Shown here: piece after piece, positions 51,310 through 59,374 of the stretch
Layout of the letters: the number at the start of each line of letters is the position of its first letter
Position numbering within the stretch: position 1 is the first letter of the stretch
Assembly (NCBI GenBank): GCA_963774445.1
Contig: CAVZFC010000029.1
Span: 1-64,000 of the forward strand
From: CAVUQH01 sp963774445
Lineage (GTDB): Bacteria > Myxococcota_A > Polyangia > Haliangiales > Haliangiaceae
DNA: 64,000 nucleotides
Direction: 5' to 3'
Translations under genes and position numbers: made by a program
Notes under the pieces: generated by a model
The model's input: only the letters and a program-made list of their open reading frames with translations
What the model was told of the DNA's origin: nothing
The model's database searches: none

Positions 51310-52478
51310 GCGGCGACGCGGGCACCTTGCCGGCCGACGTGGTCGCCCGCGTGCGCGACTGCATCGCCGCGCGCGCCGGCCTCGAGCCGGTGGGCTGGGT
51401 GCTCGAGCGCCGCCTCGACGATCGCCTTCGCGCGCTGAACGTCGCCGATCCGGCCGACTACGCCCACCTGCTCGAGAGCCCGGCCGGGCTGCGCGAGCTG
51501 GAGCTGCTCATCGAGGCGCTGCGCGTGGGCGAGACCCGGTTCTTCCGCCACCGCTCCCACGTCGCCGCGCTGACCGACGTGGTCGCGCCCGCGATCCGCA
51601 AGGCCCGCGCCTCCGGCCGGGTGTCGGCCTGGAGCGCCGGCTGCGCCACCGGCCAGGAGCCGTACACGCTGGCGATGGTGCTGGGCAAGCTGTTGCCGCG
51701 CCACGACGTCACGGTGCTGGCCAGCGACATCTCGGCCGACGCGATCGACGCCGCCCGCGGCGCCGTCTACCCCGCCGCCGCCCTGGCCAACGTGCCGGCC
51801 GACTGGCAGCGCTACGCCTTTACCAACGCCGGCGCCGACGACGCCGGCCGACCGCTGGTGCGAATCGCCGACGGCGTCGCCCGCCGCGTCCGCTTCGAGC
51901 GGCGCAACCTGCACGACGGCGGCTTCCCCCGCGGGCTCGATCTGATCTGGTGCCGCAACGTGCTCATCTACTTCGAGCGCGAGGCCCGGGCCAAGGCGAT
52001 CGATCGCCTGGCCAGCAGCCTGGCCCCGGGCGGCTTCCTCTTCCTCGGCTACGCCGAAACCCTGCGCGACCTGACCGACCTGGAGACGATCCGCACGCCC
52101 GACGCGACGCTCTATCGCCGCGCCCGGGCCGCCGCGCCGCCCGCCCCGCGGCCGCGGGCGACGACGCCGCCCGCGCGACGGCCGTCGGCGCCACCGCCGC
52201 TCACCCGCGAGGAGATCGTGATCGAGCTGCGCGGACACTACGGCGGCGACGACCCGCAGCGGCTCGCGCGCGAGCTGGCGCCGCTGCTCGAAGCCGCCGC
52301 CACCGCCGCTGTCGTCGACCTCGATGGCGCCGACTACCTGGGCGACGAGGCGGCCGCGACGCTGCGCCGCGCGCTGTCGGCGGCGCGGGCCGCAGGCGTC
52401 CGCGTCGCCCTCGCCGCGCGCCGTTCGGGCACCCGCCGCTGGCTGCAGCGCTGGGGCCTGTCGGAGGAGGCGCCGTGA
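51306..52478 (+). CDS. cheR: CheR methyltransferase fused to a STAS-like domain
   Basis: The product has 390 residues. Residues 10-280 are the CheR fold: VGETRFFRHRSHVAAL, SAM-binding WSAGCATGQEPYTLAM and the WCRNVLIYF active-site strand. After a Pro/Ala/Arg linker (about 276-298), residues 300-385 look like a STAS domain (IVIELRGHYGGDDPQRLARE, AAVVDLDGADYLGDEAAATL), the anti-sigma-antagonist type fold. CheR methylates receptor glutamates with SAM. The fusion is unusual. Overlaps with MCP and cheA (ATGA, GTGA) show tight coupling. Confidence 0.9.
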   Translation: MSGDAGTLPADVVARVRDCIAARAGLEPVGWVLERRLDDRLRALNVADPADYAHLLESPAGLRELELLIEALRVGETRFFRHRSHVAALTDVVAPAIRKARASGRVSAWSAGCATGQEPYTLAMVLGKLLPRHDVTVLASDISADAIDAARGAVYPAAALANVPADWQRYAFTNAGADDAGRPLVRIADGVARRVRFERRNLHDGGFPRGLDLIWCRNVLIYFEREARAKAIDRLASSLAPGGFLFLGYAETLRDLTDLETIRTPDATLYRRARAAAPPAPRPRATTPPARRPSAPPPLTREEIVIELRGHYGGDDPQRLARELAPLLEAAATAAVVDLDGADYLGDEAAATLRRALSAARAAGVRVALAARRSGTRRWLQRWGLSEEAP

Positions 52479-55246
52479 CCGCGCTCTGGGATCGCTTCGT
52501 CGCCGCCGGCGTCGACACCGCGGTCGGCCTGGAGCAGACCGCGACCGCGCTGGTCCGCGGCGACCTGGAGGGCGACGCCCTGCGCGGCGCCCTCGCCGCC
52601 AGCGGCCACGACGCCTTCCAGCTCGGCTATCAGGCGCTACTCCTGGGCGCCGCCGAGCTGGGCGAGCTCGCCCTCACCTGCGAGAAGGCGTGTGACCGAC
52701 TCGCCGCCGGCGACTTCCCCCTCGACGGCCTGCCGATCCTGGTCTCGTCAACCGCCACCCTGGCCACAGCCTTCCGCCAGCTGGCCAACCCGGATCGCTC
52801 CGGCGCCCGCACCGACGGCCTACCGCTGGAAGCCGCACGCTACGACCTCGAGACGCTCCTGCCCTCGCCGGGCGGACGGGCGCCGGATGTCCCCATCACC
52901 AACCTGCGCCGCGGCCCCGGCCCCTCACCCTCCCCTCTCCCCAGTGATTCGTCCGCATCGTCCAGCGGGCCGAGCATCCTGAGCGAAGGGAGCGCGGAGC
53001 GCGACCGGAGTCGAAGGGCGTCCCCGTCCCTCTGGGAGCCCACCGTCAACGACGACATGATCGAGCTCTTCTTCGAAGAAGCCGGCGAGCGCCTCGACGA
53101 GCTATCGGTCAAGCTGATCGACATCGAGCAACGCCCCGGCGACACCGAGCTGCTGCGCGACGTCTTCCGCGACCTCCACACCATCAAGGGCAGCTCGGCC
53201 ATGGTCGGCCTCGAGCCAGCCAACAAGCTCGCCCACGCCGCCGAAGATCTCGCCGGCCAGATCCGCGAGGGCGACCGCACCGCCGACGGCCCGGTCGTCA
53301 ACGCTCTGCTCGCCGCCCTCGACGGCCTGCGCGAGATCGTCGGCGAGGCCCAGAGTCGCCAGCCGATCACCGTCAACGTCGCCCGCATCGTGCAACGCCT
53401 GCGCAACCCCGCCGCAGCAGCAGCCGCCGCCGACGGCGAAAAGGCCCACCCGGCCGCCGATGCTGCCGCGCCGCAGCGTCATGCGCGCCACGATCGGCAG
53501 ACCATCCGCGTCAACTTCGACAAGCTGGACAAGCTGATGAACCTCGTCGGCGAGCTGGTCCTCGGCCGCGACGGCCTCAAGAGCGCCACGCACGCCCTGT
53601 CGTCGGTCTCGGCCGAGCTGTCCACCGACCACCACCTGGCCCGCCGCCTCCTGGGCGTCCGTCGCGGCGCCGCCGACGAACCGACCGGCGGCCACACCTC
53701 GCTGGCCAACCTCAGCGAGGAGATCGGCCGAGTCGAGCGCGTGCTGGTCAACATCTCGCAGGATCTCGACCGCGCCACCGGCCGCCTCGACAGCGTCTCC
53801 GGCGACCTGCGCGAGCAGGTGATGAGGCTGCGCATGATTCCGATCGACGGGGTCTTTCGCAAGCACCACCGCACGGTGCGCGACCTGGCGGCCTCGCTGG
53901 GCAAGCGCGCCACGCTGGTCCTCTCGGGCGAGGAGACCGAGCTCGACAAGCTGCTCGTCGAGGCCCTCGACAATCCGCTCGTCCACCTGGTGCGCAACGC
54001 CGTCAACCACGGCATCGAGCCGCCCGACGCGCGCGTCGCTGCCGGCAAGCCGGCCGAGGGGACCGTCCGGCTCGAGGCCGGACGCCGCGGCAACCAGGTG
54101 ATCATCCGCATCGCCGACGACGGCGGCGGCATCAATCCGGACGCCCTCAGGCGGCGCGCCCTCGACCGCGGGATCGCCACCGACGCCGAGCTGGCGGCCA
54201 TGAGCGACGACGACGCCCTCGACCTGAATCTTCGCCCCGGCTTCTCCACGGCCGAGGTCGTCAGCGAGGTCTCCGGCCGCGGCGTCGGCATGGATGTGGT
54301 CAAGCAGACCATCGTCACCCGGCTCAAGGGCAACGTGCGCATCGAATCGACGCCGGGGGCGGGCAGCTCCTTCACCCTCGAGCTGCCGCTGACCCTGGCG
54401 ATCATCCAGGTGCTGCTGGCCCGCGCCGCCGGCGAGGTCTACGCCATTCCACTCGATCCGGTGATGCGCACGCTGACCTGTCCGGAAGCTCGAGTGCGCC
54501 TGATCGAAGACCGCGAGGTGATCGAGGTCAAGGGCCGGCAGGTGCCGCTCATCCGCCTGTCACACGTGCTCGAGCTCGACGCCGAAGGTGCCGCCGACGA
54601 GCTGCGCGTCGTCCTGGTCAACGTCGCCGGTACGGTCTACGGCCTCGCCTGCGATCATCTGCTGGGCAAGCGCGAGATCGTCATCAAGCCGCTGGGCGAC
54701 CTTCTCGAGTACGTGCCCTGCGCCGCCGGCGCGACGCTGCTCGGCGACCGCTGCTCGCTGATCCTGGACGTACCGGCCATCGTCGCCCGCGCCCTGGCTC
54801 GGGGCGCGCCGCCGGCCCGCCCGGCCCGCGGCGACGCCGCCCCGGCCGCGGCCGCGGACGCCCCGCACCTGCTGTTGGTCGAAGACTCCGACATCGTCCG
54901 CGAGTCGCTGCGCCGGCTCCTGGTCAACGCCGGCTATCGCGTCACCACGGCGGTCAACGGCGTCGACGGCCTCGAGCGGGCACGCGCCGAGCAGTTCGAC
55001 CTGGTGTCAACCGACGTGATGATGCCGCGCATGGACGGCTACGAGCTGACCCGCGCCCTGCGCGCCACCGAGGCCTACGCCCGCGCGCCGATCGTCATGG
55101 TCACCAGCCGCGGCGAACGCATCGACCGGGTCCGCGGCTTCGACGCCGGCGTCAACGAGTACATCACCAAGCCCCACGACCGGGCCCTGCTCCTGCGCGT
55201 GGTGCGCCAGCTCCTCGGTCGCCGCCAGCCCGGAGGCGAGTCGTGA
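52475..55246 (+). CDS. cheA: Hybrid CheA histidine kinase with C-terminal receiver
   Basis: The product has 923 residues from the GTG overlapping cheR. Residues 5-105 are helical and resemble a degenerate HPt without a phospho-His. Residues about 145-190 are a low-complexity insertion. The active HPt has H235 in DLHTIKGSSAMVG. Dimerisation and ATPase domains follow (LVRNAVNHGIEPPDAR, DDGGGIN, SGRGVGMDVV), then a CheW-like domain, and a receiver (about 795-915) with D847 in VSTDVMMPRMDG. CheA-receiver fusions occur in FrzE-like systems, where the receiver can act as a phosphate sink. No separate CheY is in the cluster. Confidence 0.93.
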   Translation: MTALWDRFVAAGVDTAVGLEQTATALVRGDLEGDALRGALAASGHDAFQLGYQALLLGAAELGELALTCEKACDRLAAGDFPLDGLPILVSSTATLATAFRQLANPDRSGARTDGLPLEAARYDLETLLPSPGGRAPDVPITNLRRGPGPSPSPLPSDSSASSSGPSILSEGSAERDRSRRASPSLWEPTVNDDMIELFFEEAGERLDELSVKLIDIEQRPGDTELLRDVFRDLHTIKGSSAMVGLEPANKLAHAAEDLAGQIREGDRTADGPVVNALLAALDGLREIVGEAQSRQPITVNVARIVQRLRNPAAAAAAADGEKAHPAADAAAPQRHARHDRQTIRVNFDKLDKLMNLVGELVLGRDGLKSATHALSSVSAELSTDHHLARRLLGVRRGAADEPTGGHTSLANLSEEIGRVERVLVNISQDLDRATGRLDSVSGDLREQVMRLRMIPIDGVFRKHHRTVRDLAASLGKRATLVLSGEETELDKLLVEALDNPLVHLVRNAVNHGIEPPDARVAAGKPAEGTVRLEAGRRGNQVIIRIADDGGGINPDALRRRALDRGIATDAELAAMSDDDALDLNLRPGFSTAEVVSEVSGRGVGMDVVKQTIVTRLKGNVRIESTPGAGSSFTLELPLTLAIIQVLLARAAGEVYAIPLDPVMRTLTCPEARVRLIEDREVIEVKGRQVPLIRLSHVLELDAEGAADELRVVLVNVAGTVYGLACDHLLGKREIVIKPLGDLLEYVPCAAGATLLGDRCSLILDVPAIVARALARGAPPARPARGDAAPAAAADAPHLLLVEDSDIVRESLRRLLVNAGYRVTTAVNGVDGLERARAEQFDLVSTDVMMPRMDGYELTRALRATEAYARAPIVMVTSRGERIDRVRGFDAGVNEYITKPHDRALLLRVVRQLLGRRQPGGES
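52905..53040. repeat. Repeat-like insertion inside cheA linker
   Basis: This stretch encodes a Ser/Pro/Arg-rich linker. It contains CATCCTGAGCGAAGGGAGCG followed by GGAGTCGAAGGG (52975-53017), which is like a dispersed intergenic repeat of many bacterial genomes (CCTGAGC...TCGAAGGG). The preceding CCCTCACCCTCCCCTCTCCCC also looks non-coding in style. The frame stays open. Confidence 0.5.
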
Positions 55247-57039
55247 AGATCGCCGTGGTCGCCGCCGATCTGGTGCTGCCCGAGTTCCTGCGCCGGCCGC
55301 TCGAGCCGCTCGGGCACCAGCTGGTCGTCGCCGCCTCGTGCGCCGAGCTCCACCGCCTGGTCGACGAGGTGCGCCCGCGCGCGGTGCTCCTGCCCCGGCG
55401 CCTACCCGACGCCAGCGTCCACGACACCGTCGCCCGCCTGCGCCGCCAGCTCGACGACGTCACCATCGCCACGGTGATCATCGGCACCAGCCCGGCGGAC
55501 ATGGCGGTCGCCCGTGACGTGGTCGCCGACGGCTTCCTCCTGGTGCCGTTCTCCGACGCCGAGGTGCTCGACGTCATCGGCGCGTCAACCCGGGCCAAGA
55601 AGCTGATCCTCCTTTGCGACGACTCGCCGATGATCCACCGGCACACGGTGCCGATCCTCGAGGAGGAGGGCTACGAGGTGCGAAGCGCCATGGACGGGGC
55701 CGAGGGACTGCGCCTGGCCCGGCTGCAGGCCCCGGATCTGGTGATCACCGACGTCGAGATGCCCCGGCTCGACGGCTACGAGCTGTGCAAGGCGATCAAG
55801 CAGGATCCGGCGACCGCACACATTCCGGTGCTCATCGCCTCCAGCCTGGGCGAGGCCGCCGACCTCGAGCGCGGCTTCGACGCCGGGGCCGACGACTACC
55901 TGGTCAAGCCGGTGGTCCCCGAAGAGCTGCAGACCCGCGTGCGCCAGCTGTTCACCGGCACCCTGCCGGCGTCGCGGGAGCGGGTGCTCGTGGTCAACGA
56001 TTCGCCCGCCCAGCGCCACTACGTCGAGGATTGTCTGGCCCGCCAGGGCTTCGAGGTGTCAACGGCGGCCGACGGCAAGGCCGGCCTCGAGAAGGCGCTG
56101 GCGCTGCGCCCGAACCTGGTCATCAGCGATTACGAGATGCCGGAAATGACCGGCTTCGAGCTGGTCCACGCGCTCAAGCGCGATCCCGACACGCGCAACA
56201 TCCCGGTGATCATGCTGACGGCGCGCGACTCCAAGCGCGATATGGCCCAGCTGCGCGCCGCCGGCGCCACCGCCTACCTGGTCAAGCCGTTCGCCCAGGA
56301 CAAGTGCATCGCCACGGTCGAGCGCACCCTGGCCGAGCGGCGGCTGCTCGACTACAAGAAAGCCAGCTCCATGTATATCTCCGAAGGGGCGCGCAAGGCG
56401 GCCGAGCAGCGGGCGCTGGCCGGCGACCTGACCGCGGTCCGCGCCGAGGAGCGGACGATGTCGGTGCTGTTCAGCGACATCGTCGGCTTCACCCGCTTGT
56501 CGGCGCGGCTGTCGCCCCGCGATGTGATCGAGCTGCTCAACGACTACTTCGACGTCCTCTGCCCGCTCATCGTCGACGAGCGGGGCGACATCGACAAGTT
56601 CATCGGCGACGCCATCATGGCGGTGTTCGACGACCAGCCCGGGACCGCGAGTCCGGCCGAGCGCGCCGTGCGGGCGGCGCTGAGCATGCAGGCGGCGATG
56701 CCGGCCTTCAACGAGGGTCGCCCGGTGCCGCTGCAGATGCGCATCGGCGTCAACACCGGCCCGCTGGTGCGCGGCGACCTCGGCTCGCGCGTGGTCCGCC
56801 GCGACTACACCGTGATCGGCGACACCGTCAACCGGGCCAATCGCTACGAGGCCCAGGCGCCGCCCGGCGGGGTGATGATCAGCGCGTCGACCCGCGCTGC
56901 CCTGGGCGACCGCGTGCAGGTCGAAGAGCGCGCCGGATTGCACCTCAAGGGCGTGGACGGCGAGGTCACCGGCTTCGTCGTCCGCGCGCTGGCGCCGCCG
57001 CTGGCCAACGGCGACGGCGACGAACACGAGGAATCATGA
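55243..57039 (+). CDS. Three-receiver class III nucleotidyl cyclase
   Basis: The product has 598 residues from a GTG overlapping cheA. Receiver 1 (1-118) lacks the phospho-Asp (RAVLLPRRLPD). Receiver 2 has D170 (VITDVEMPRLDG) and receiver 3 D296 (VISDYEMPEMTG), each with a Lys in VKP. Residues 405-585 are a class III cyclase: metal-binding D412 (FSDIVGFT) and D456 (IGDAIMAVF), K452 in the purine site and DYTVIGDTVNRANR, with the Asp partner. K and D fit ATP, so cAMP is the likely product. It is the probable phospho-target of CheA. Confidence 0.92.
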   Translation: MKIAVVAADLVLPEFLRRPLEPLGHQLVVAASCAELHRLVDEVRPRAVLLPRRLPDASVHDTVARLRRQLDDVTIATVIIGTSPADMAVARDVVADGFLLVPFSDAEVLDVIGASTRAKKLILLCDDSPMIHRHTVPILEEEGYEVRSAMDGAEGLRLARLQAPDLVITDVEMPRLDGYELCKAIKQDPATAHIPVLIASSLGEAADLERGFDAGADDYLVKPVVPEELQTRVRQLFTGTLPASRERVLVVNDSPAQRHYVEDCLARQGFEVSTAADGKAGLEKALALRPNLVISDYEMPEMTGFELVHALKRDPDTRNIPVIMLTARDSKRDMAQLRAAGATAYLVKPFAQDKCIATVERTLAERRLLDYKKASSMYISEGARKAAEQRALAGDLTAVRAEERTMSVLFSDIVGFTRLSARLSPRDVIELLNDYFDVLCPLIVDERGDIDKFIGDAIMAVFDDQPGTASPAERAVRAALSMQAAMPAFNEGRPVPLQMRIGVNTGPLVRGDLGSRVVRRDYTVIGDTVNRANRYEAQAPPGGVMISASTRAALGDRVQVEERAGLHLKGVDGEVTGFVVRALAPPLANGDGDEHEES

Positions 57040-58073
57040 GCCCGATCAGCAGACGGATACGCGTCCTCATCGTCGACGACTCGCTGTTCATGCGCGCGGC
57101 GATCAAGAAGACCCTCGAGGCGGCCGGCGGCTTCGAGATCGTCGGCCAGGCCCGCGACGGCGAGGACGCCGTGCGCAAGGTGATGGAGCTGGGCCCCGAC
57201 GTGGTCACCATGGACTACAACATGCCCAAGATGAACGGCGCCGCCGCGGTGCGCGAGATCATGCGCCAGCGGCCGACCCCGGTGATCATGTTCAGCGCCC
57301 ACACCAGGCGGGGCGCGCGCGAGACCTTCGAAGCGCTGGCGGCCGGCGCCATCGACTTTTGCACCAAGCCGGACGGCGAAGTGTCGGCGAACCTGTCGTC
57401 CATCGCCGACGATCTGACCGCCAAGCTGACCGCGGCCGCCGGCTCGCGCCCGCGCGCGGTGGTGCCGCTGCGCTCGAGCAAACCGGTCGACGCCCGCCCG
57501 CTGACCATCCCGCCGACCGGGCCCAAGGTGGTGATCATCGGCATCTCGACCGGCGGCCCGGCGGCACTCACCCGGGTCATCCCGGCGCTGCCGCACGACA
57601 CCCGCTTCGCCCTGCTGGTGGTCCAGCACATGCCGGCACAGTTCACCGCCAACCTGGCCGAGCGCCTCGACGGCATCAGCGCGGTGACCGTGCGCGAGGC
57701 CCGCGACGGCGACATCCCCCGCCCCGGCGTGGTGCTGATCGCGCCCGGCGGCCGCCACCTCGAGGTCGACGACTCCGGCGCCCTGCGCCTGACCGATGGC
57801 CCGCCGGTCAACGGCTGCCGCCCGGCCGCCGACGTCACCATGAAATCGGCCGCCCGCGTCTACGGCCGCAAGTGCATCGGCGTGGTCATGACCGGCATGG
57901 GCAAAGACGGCGCCGAGGGACTGACCGCGATCAAACGGGCCGACGGCAAGACCCTGGCCCAGGATCAGGAGACCAGCGTGATCTTCGGCATGCCGAAGGC
58001 GGCGATCGAAGCCGGCGTGGTCGACGACGTCGCCCCGCTCGACGAGATCGCCGCGCGCCTGCGTTACATGTGA
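57036..58073 (+). CDS. cheB: CheB receptor methylesterase/deamidase
   Basis: The product has 345 residues from the ATG overlapping the cyclase stop (ATGA). A receiver (1-125) has the acceptor Asp in VVTMDYNMPKMNG. The methylesterase domain (about 160-343) has the catalytic triad: Ser in GISTGGPAAL, His in VVQHMPAQF and Asp in TGMGKDGAEG. It removes receptor methyl groups after phosphorylation. It is the last gene of the overlap-coupled set, 213 bases before exbB. Confidence 0.93.
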   Translation: MSPISRRIRVLIVDDSLFMRAAIKKTLEAAGGFEIVGQARDGEDAVRKVMELGPDVVTMDYNMPKMNGAAAVREIMRQRPTPVIMFSAHTRRGARETFEALAAGAIDFCTKPDGEVSANLSSIADDLTAKLTAAAGSRPRAVVPLRSSKPVDARPLTIPPTGPKVVIIGISTGGPAALTRVIPALPHDTRFALLVVQHMPAQFTANLAERLDGISAVTVREARDGDIPRPGVVLIAPGGRHLEVDDSGALRLTDGPPVNGCRPAADVTMKSAARVYGRKCIGVVMTGMGKDGAEGLTAIKRADGKTLAQDQETSVIFGMPKAAIEAGVVDDVAPLDEIAARLRYM

Positions 58074-58181
58074 TATCACGACGAGCGATCCCGGACGCCG
58101 GTACCTCCCGGACCATCGCTGCTCGGTTCTTCTGAGCCTCGGCGGCCGCTGGCTGCCCGATCCGGCCATCCTACGGATTCA

Positions 58182-58187
58182 TACAAT
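58182..58187 (+). promoter_or_regulatory. TACAAT -10-like element upstream of exbB
   Basis: TACAAT about 100 bases before the exbB ATG could give a leader of about 93 bases. No good -35 is present. Confidence 0.3.
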
Positions 58188-58191
58188 TCTT

Positions 58192-58262
58192 GACCGAAGG
58201 GCAACGGAACCTTCGCCGGTCATCGGGCATCCTAGAGGGCCTCCTCGCTCCGAGGCTCCCTC
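58192..58262 (+). promoter_or_regulatory. Two tandem hairpins in the exbB leader
   Basis: Stem one pairs GACCG-AAGG (58192-58200) with CCTT and CGGTC (58210-58221). Stem two pairs GAGGG-CCTC (58235-58243) with GAGG and CCCTC (58252-58262). They end 5 bases before AGGAAAGGA, the ribosome site of exbB. They could control translation or termination. Confidence 0.35.
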
Positions 58263-58286
58263 GTCCCAGGAAAGGATCGCCCCCCC

Positions 58287-58943
58287 ATGGAATCGCAATC
58301 CGGTCTCGTCGGCTTCCTCCTCGACCTGCCCATCTTCGAAGCCGAGTGGGTGCTGTGGCTGCTGCTCGGTCTGTCGCTCATCTCGGTCGCGATCATGATC
58401 GAGCGCTTCTGGTTCTACGCCACGCACAAGATCGACACCGAGCTGGTGCGGCGGGAGCTGCGCAAGCTGCTCGACCGCGGTGACTTCGCCGGCGCGGCCA
58501 AATACCTGGAGCAGTTCGACAGCCTGGAGACCAACGTGGTGCTGTTCGGCCTGCGCGAGTACGGCAAGGGGCCCGACTCGGTAGAAGATCTCCTGGCCGG
58601 CGCCGAGGGCAAGGAAAAGCAGCGCTACAACAAGCGGCTGAGCTTTCTGGCCACGGTCGGCAGCAACGCGCCGTTCATCGGCCTGTTCGGCACGGTGCTC
58701 GGCGTCATCAAGGCGTTCGGCGAGCTCGGCACCGACATGTCCAGCGTCGGCGGCAAGCTGATGATCGGCATCTCCGAGGCGCTGGTCGCCACCGGCGTCG
58801 GCCTGCTGGTCGCCATCCCGGCGGTCATCGCCTACAACGTCTACATCGGCAAGGTCAACGGGCTGTCGGCCAACACCGAGCTGCTGTCGCGCACGCTGCT
58901 GGCCCAGCTCAAGGCCGAAGAGCCGCGCCAGGAGGCCGCCTGA
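58287..58943 (+). CDS. exbB: ExbB/TolQ-family proton-channel protein
   Basis: The product has 218 residues. Three helices lie at about 20-38, 120-142 and 155-178. RLSFLATVGSNAPFIGLFGTV and ISEALVATGVGLLVAIPAV are the MotA/TolQ/ExbB signature. With ExbD it forms the proton-driven motor that energises TonB. TolQ cannot be fully excluded, but a TonB-type gene and a receptor follow. AGGAAAGGA lies at 58268-58276. The stop overlaps exbD (TGATG). Confidence 0.92.
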   Translation: MESQSGLVGFLLDLPIFEAEWVLWLLLGLSLISVAIMIERFWFYATHKIDTELVRRELRKLLDRGDFAGAAKYLEQFDSLETNVVLFGLREYGKGPDSVEDLLAGAEGKEKQRYNKRLSFLATVGSNAPFIGLFGTVLGVIKAFGELGTDMSSVGGKLMIGISEALVATGVGLLVAIPAVIAYNVYIGKVNGLSANTELLSRTLLAQLKAEEPRQEAA

Positions 58944-59374
58944 TGGGCGCGGCTGCCAAGAAGAGCGACGGCGAGCCGATCGCGGCGATCAACGTCACGC
59001 CGTTCGTCGACATCGTCCTGGTGCTGCTGATCATCCTGATGGTCACCTCGGTGCAGATCGTCAAGGCGTCGCTCGAGGTCGATCTGCCCAAGGCGGCCAG
59101 CGGCGGCGCCGCCGTCGAGTCGACACTCAACATCATCGTCGAAAAGGACGGCAGCTTGAAGATCGACGGGGCGCCGATCACCAAGGAAGCGCTCGAAGCC
59201 CGGGTCAAGCGCGAGGTGGCCGCCAATCCCAAGATCCAGGCGGTGATCGCCGGCGACCGCGCGGTGCAGTACGAGTCGGTCGTCAACGCCATCGACGTGG
59301 TCAAGTCGAACGGCGTGAAGAGCTTTGCCCTCAACATCCAGCGGAAGTTGGGCGCCGGTGACGGCACGAAGTAG
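58943..59374 (+). CDS. exbD: ExbD/TolR-family protein
   Basis: The product has 143 residues. It has one N-terminal helix with the proton-path Asp in NVTPFVDIVLVLLIILMV (about 18-35) and a periplasmic domain ending in VKSNGVKSFALNI. This is the ExbD/TolR layout. It pairs with ExbB directly upstream. Confidence 0.92.
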   Translation: MGAAAKKSDGEPIAAINVTPFVDIVLVLLIILMVTSVQIVKASLEVDLPKAASGGAAVESTLNIIVEKDGSLKIDGAPITKEALEARVKREVAANPKIQAVIAGDRAVQYESVVNAIDVVKSNGVKSFALNIQRKLGAGDGTK

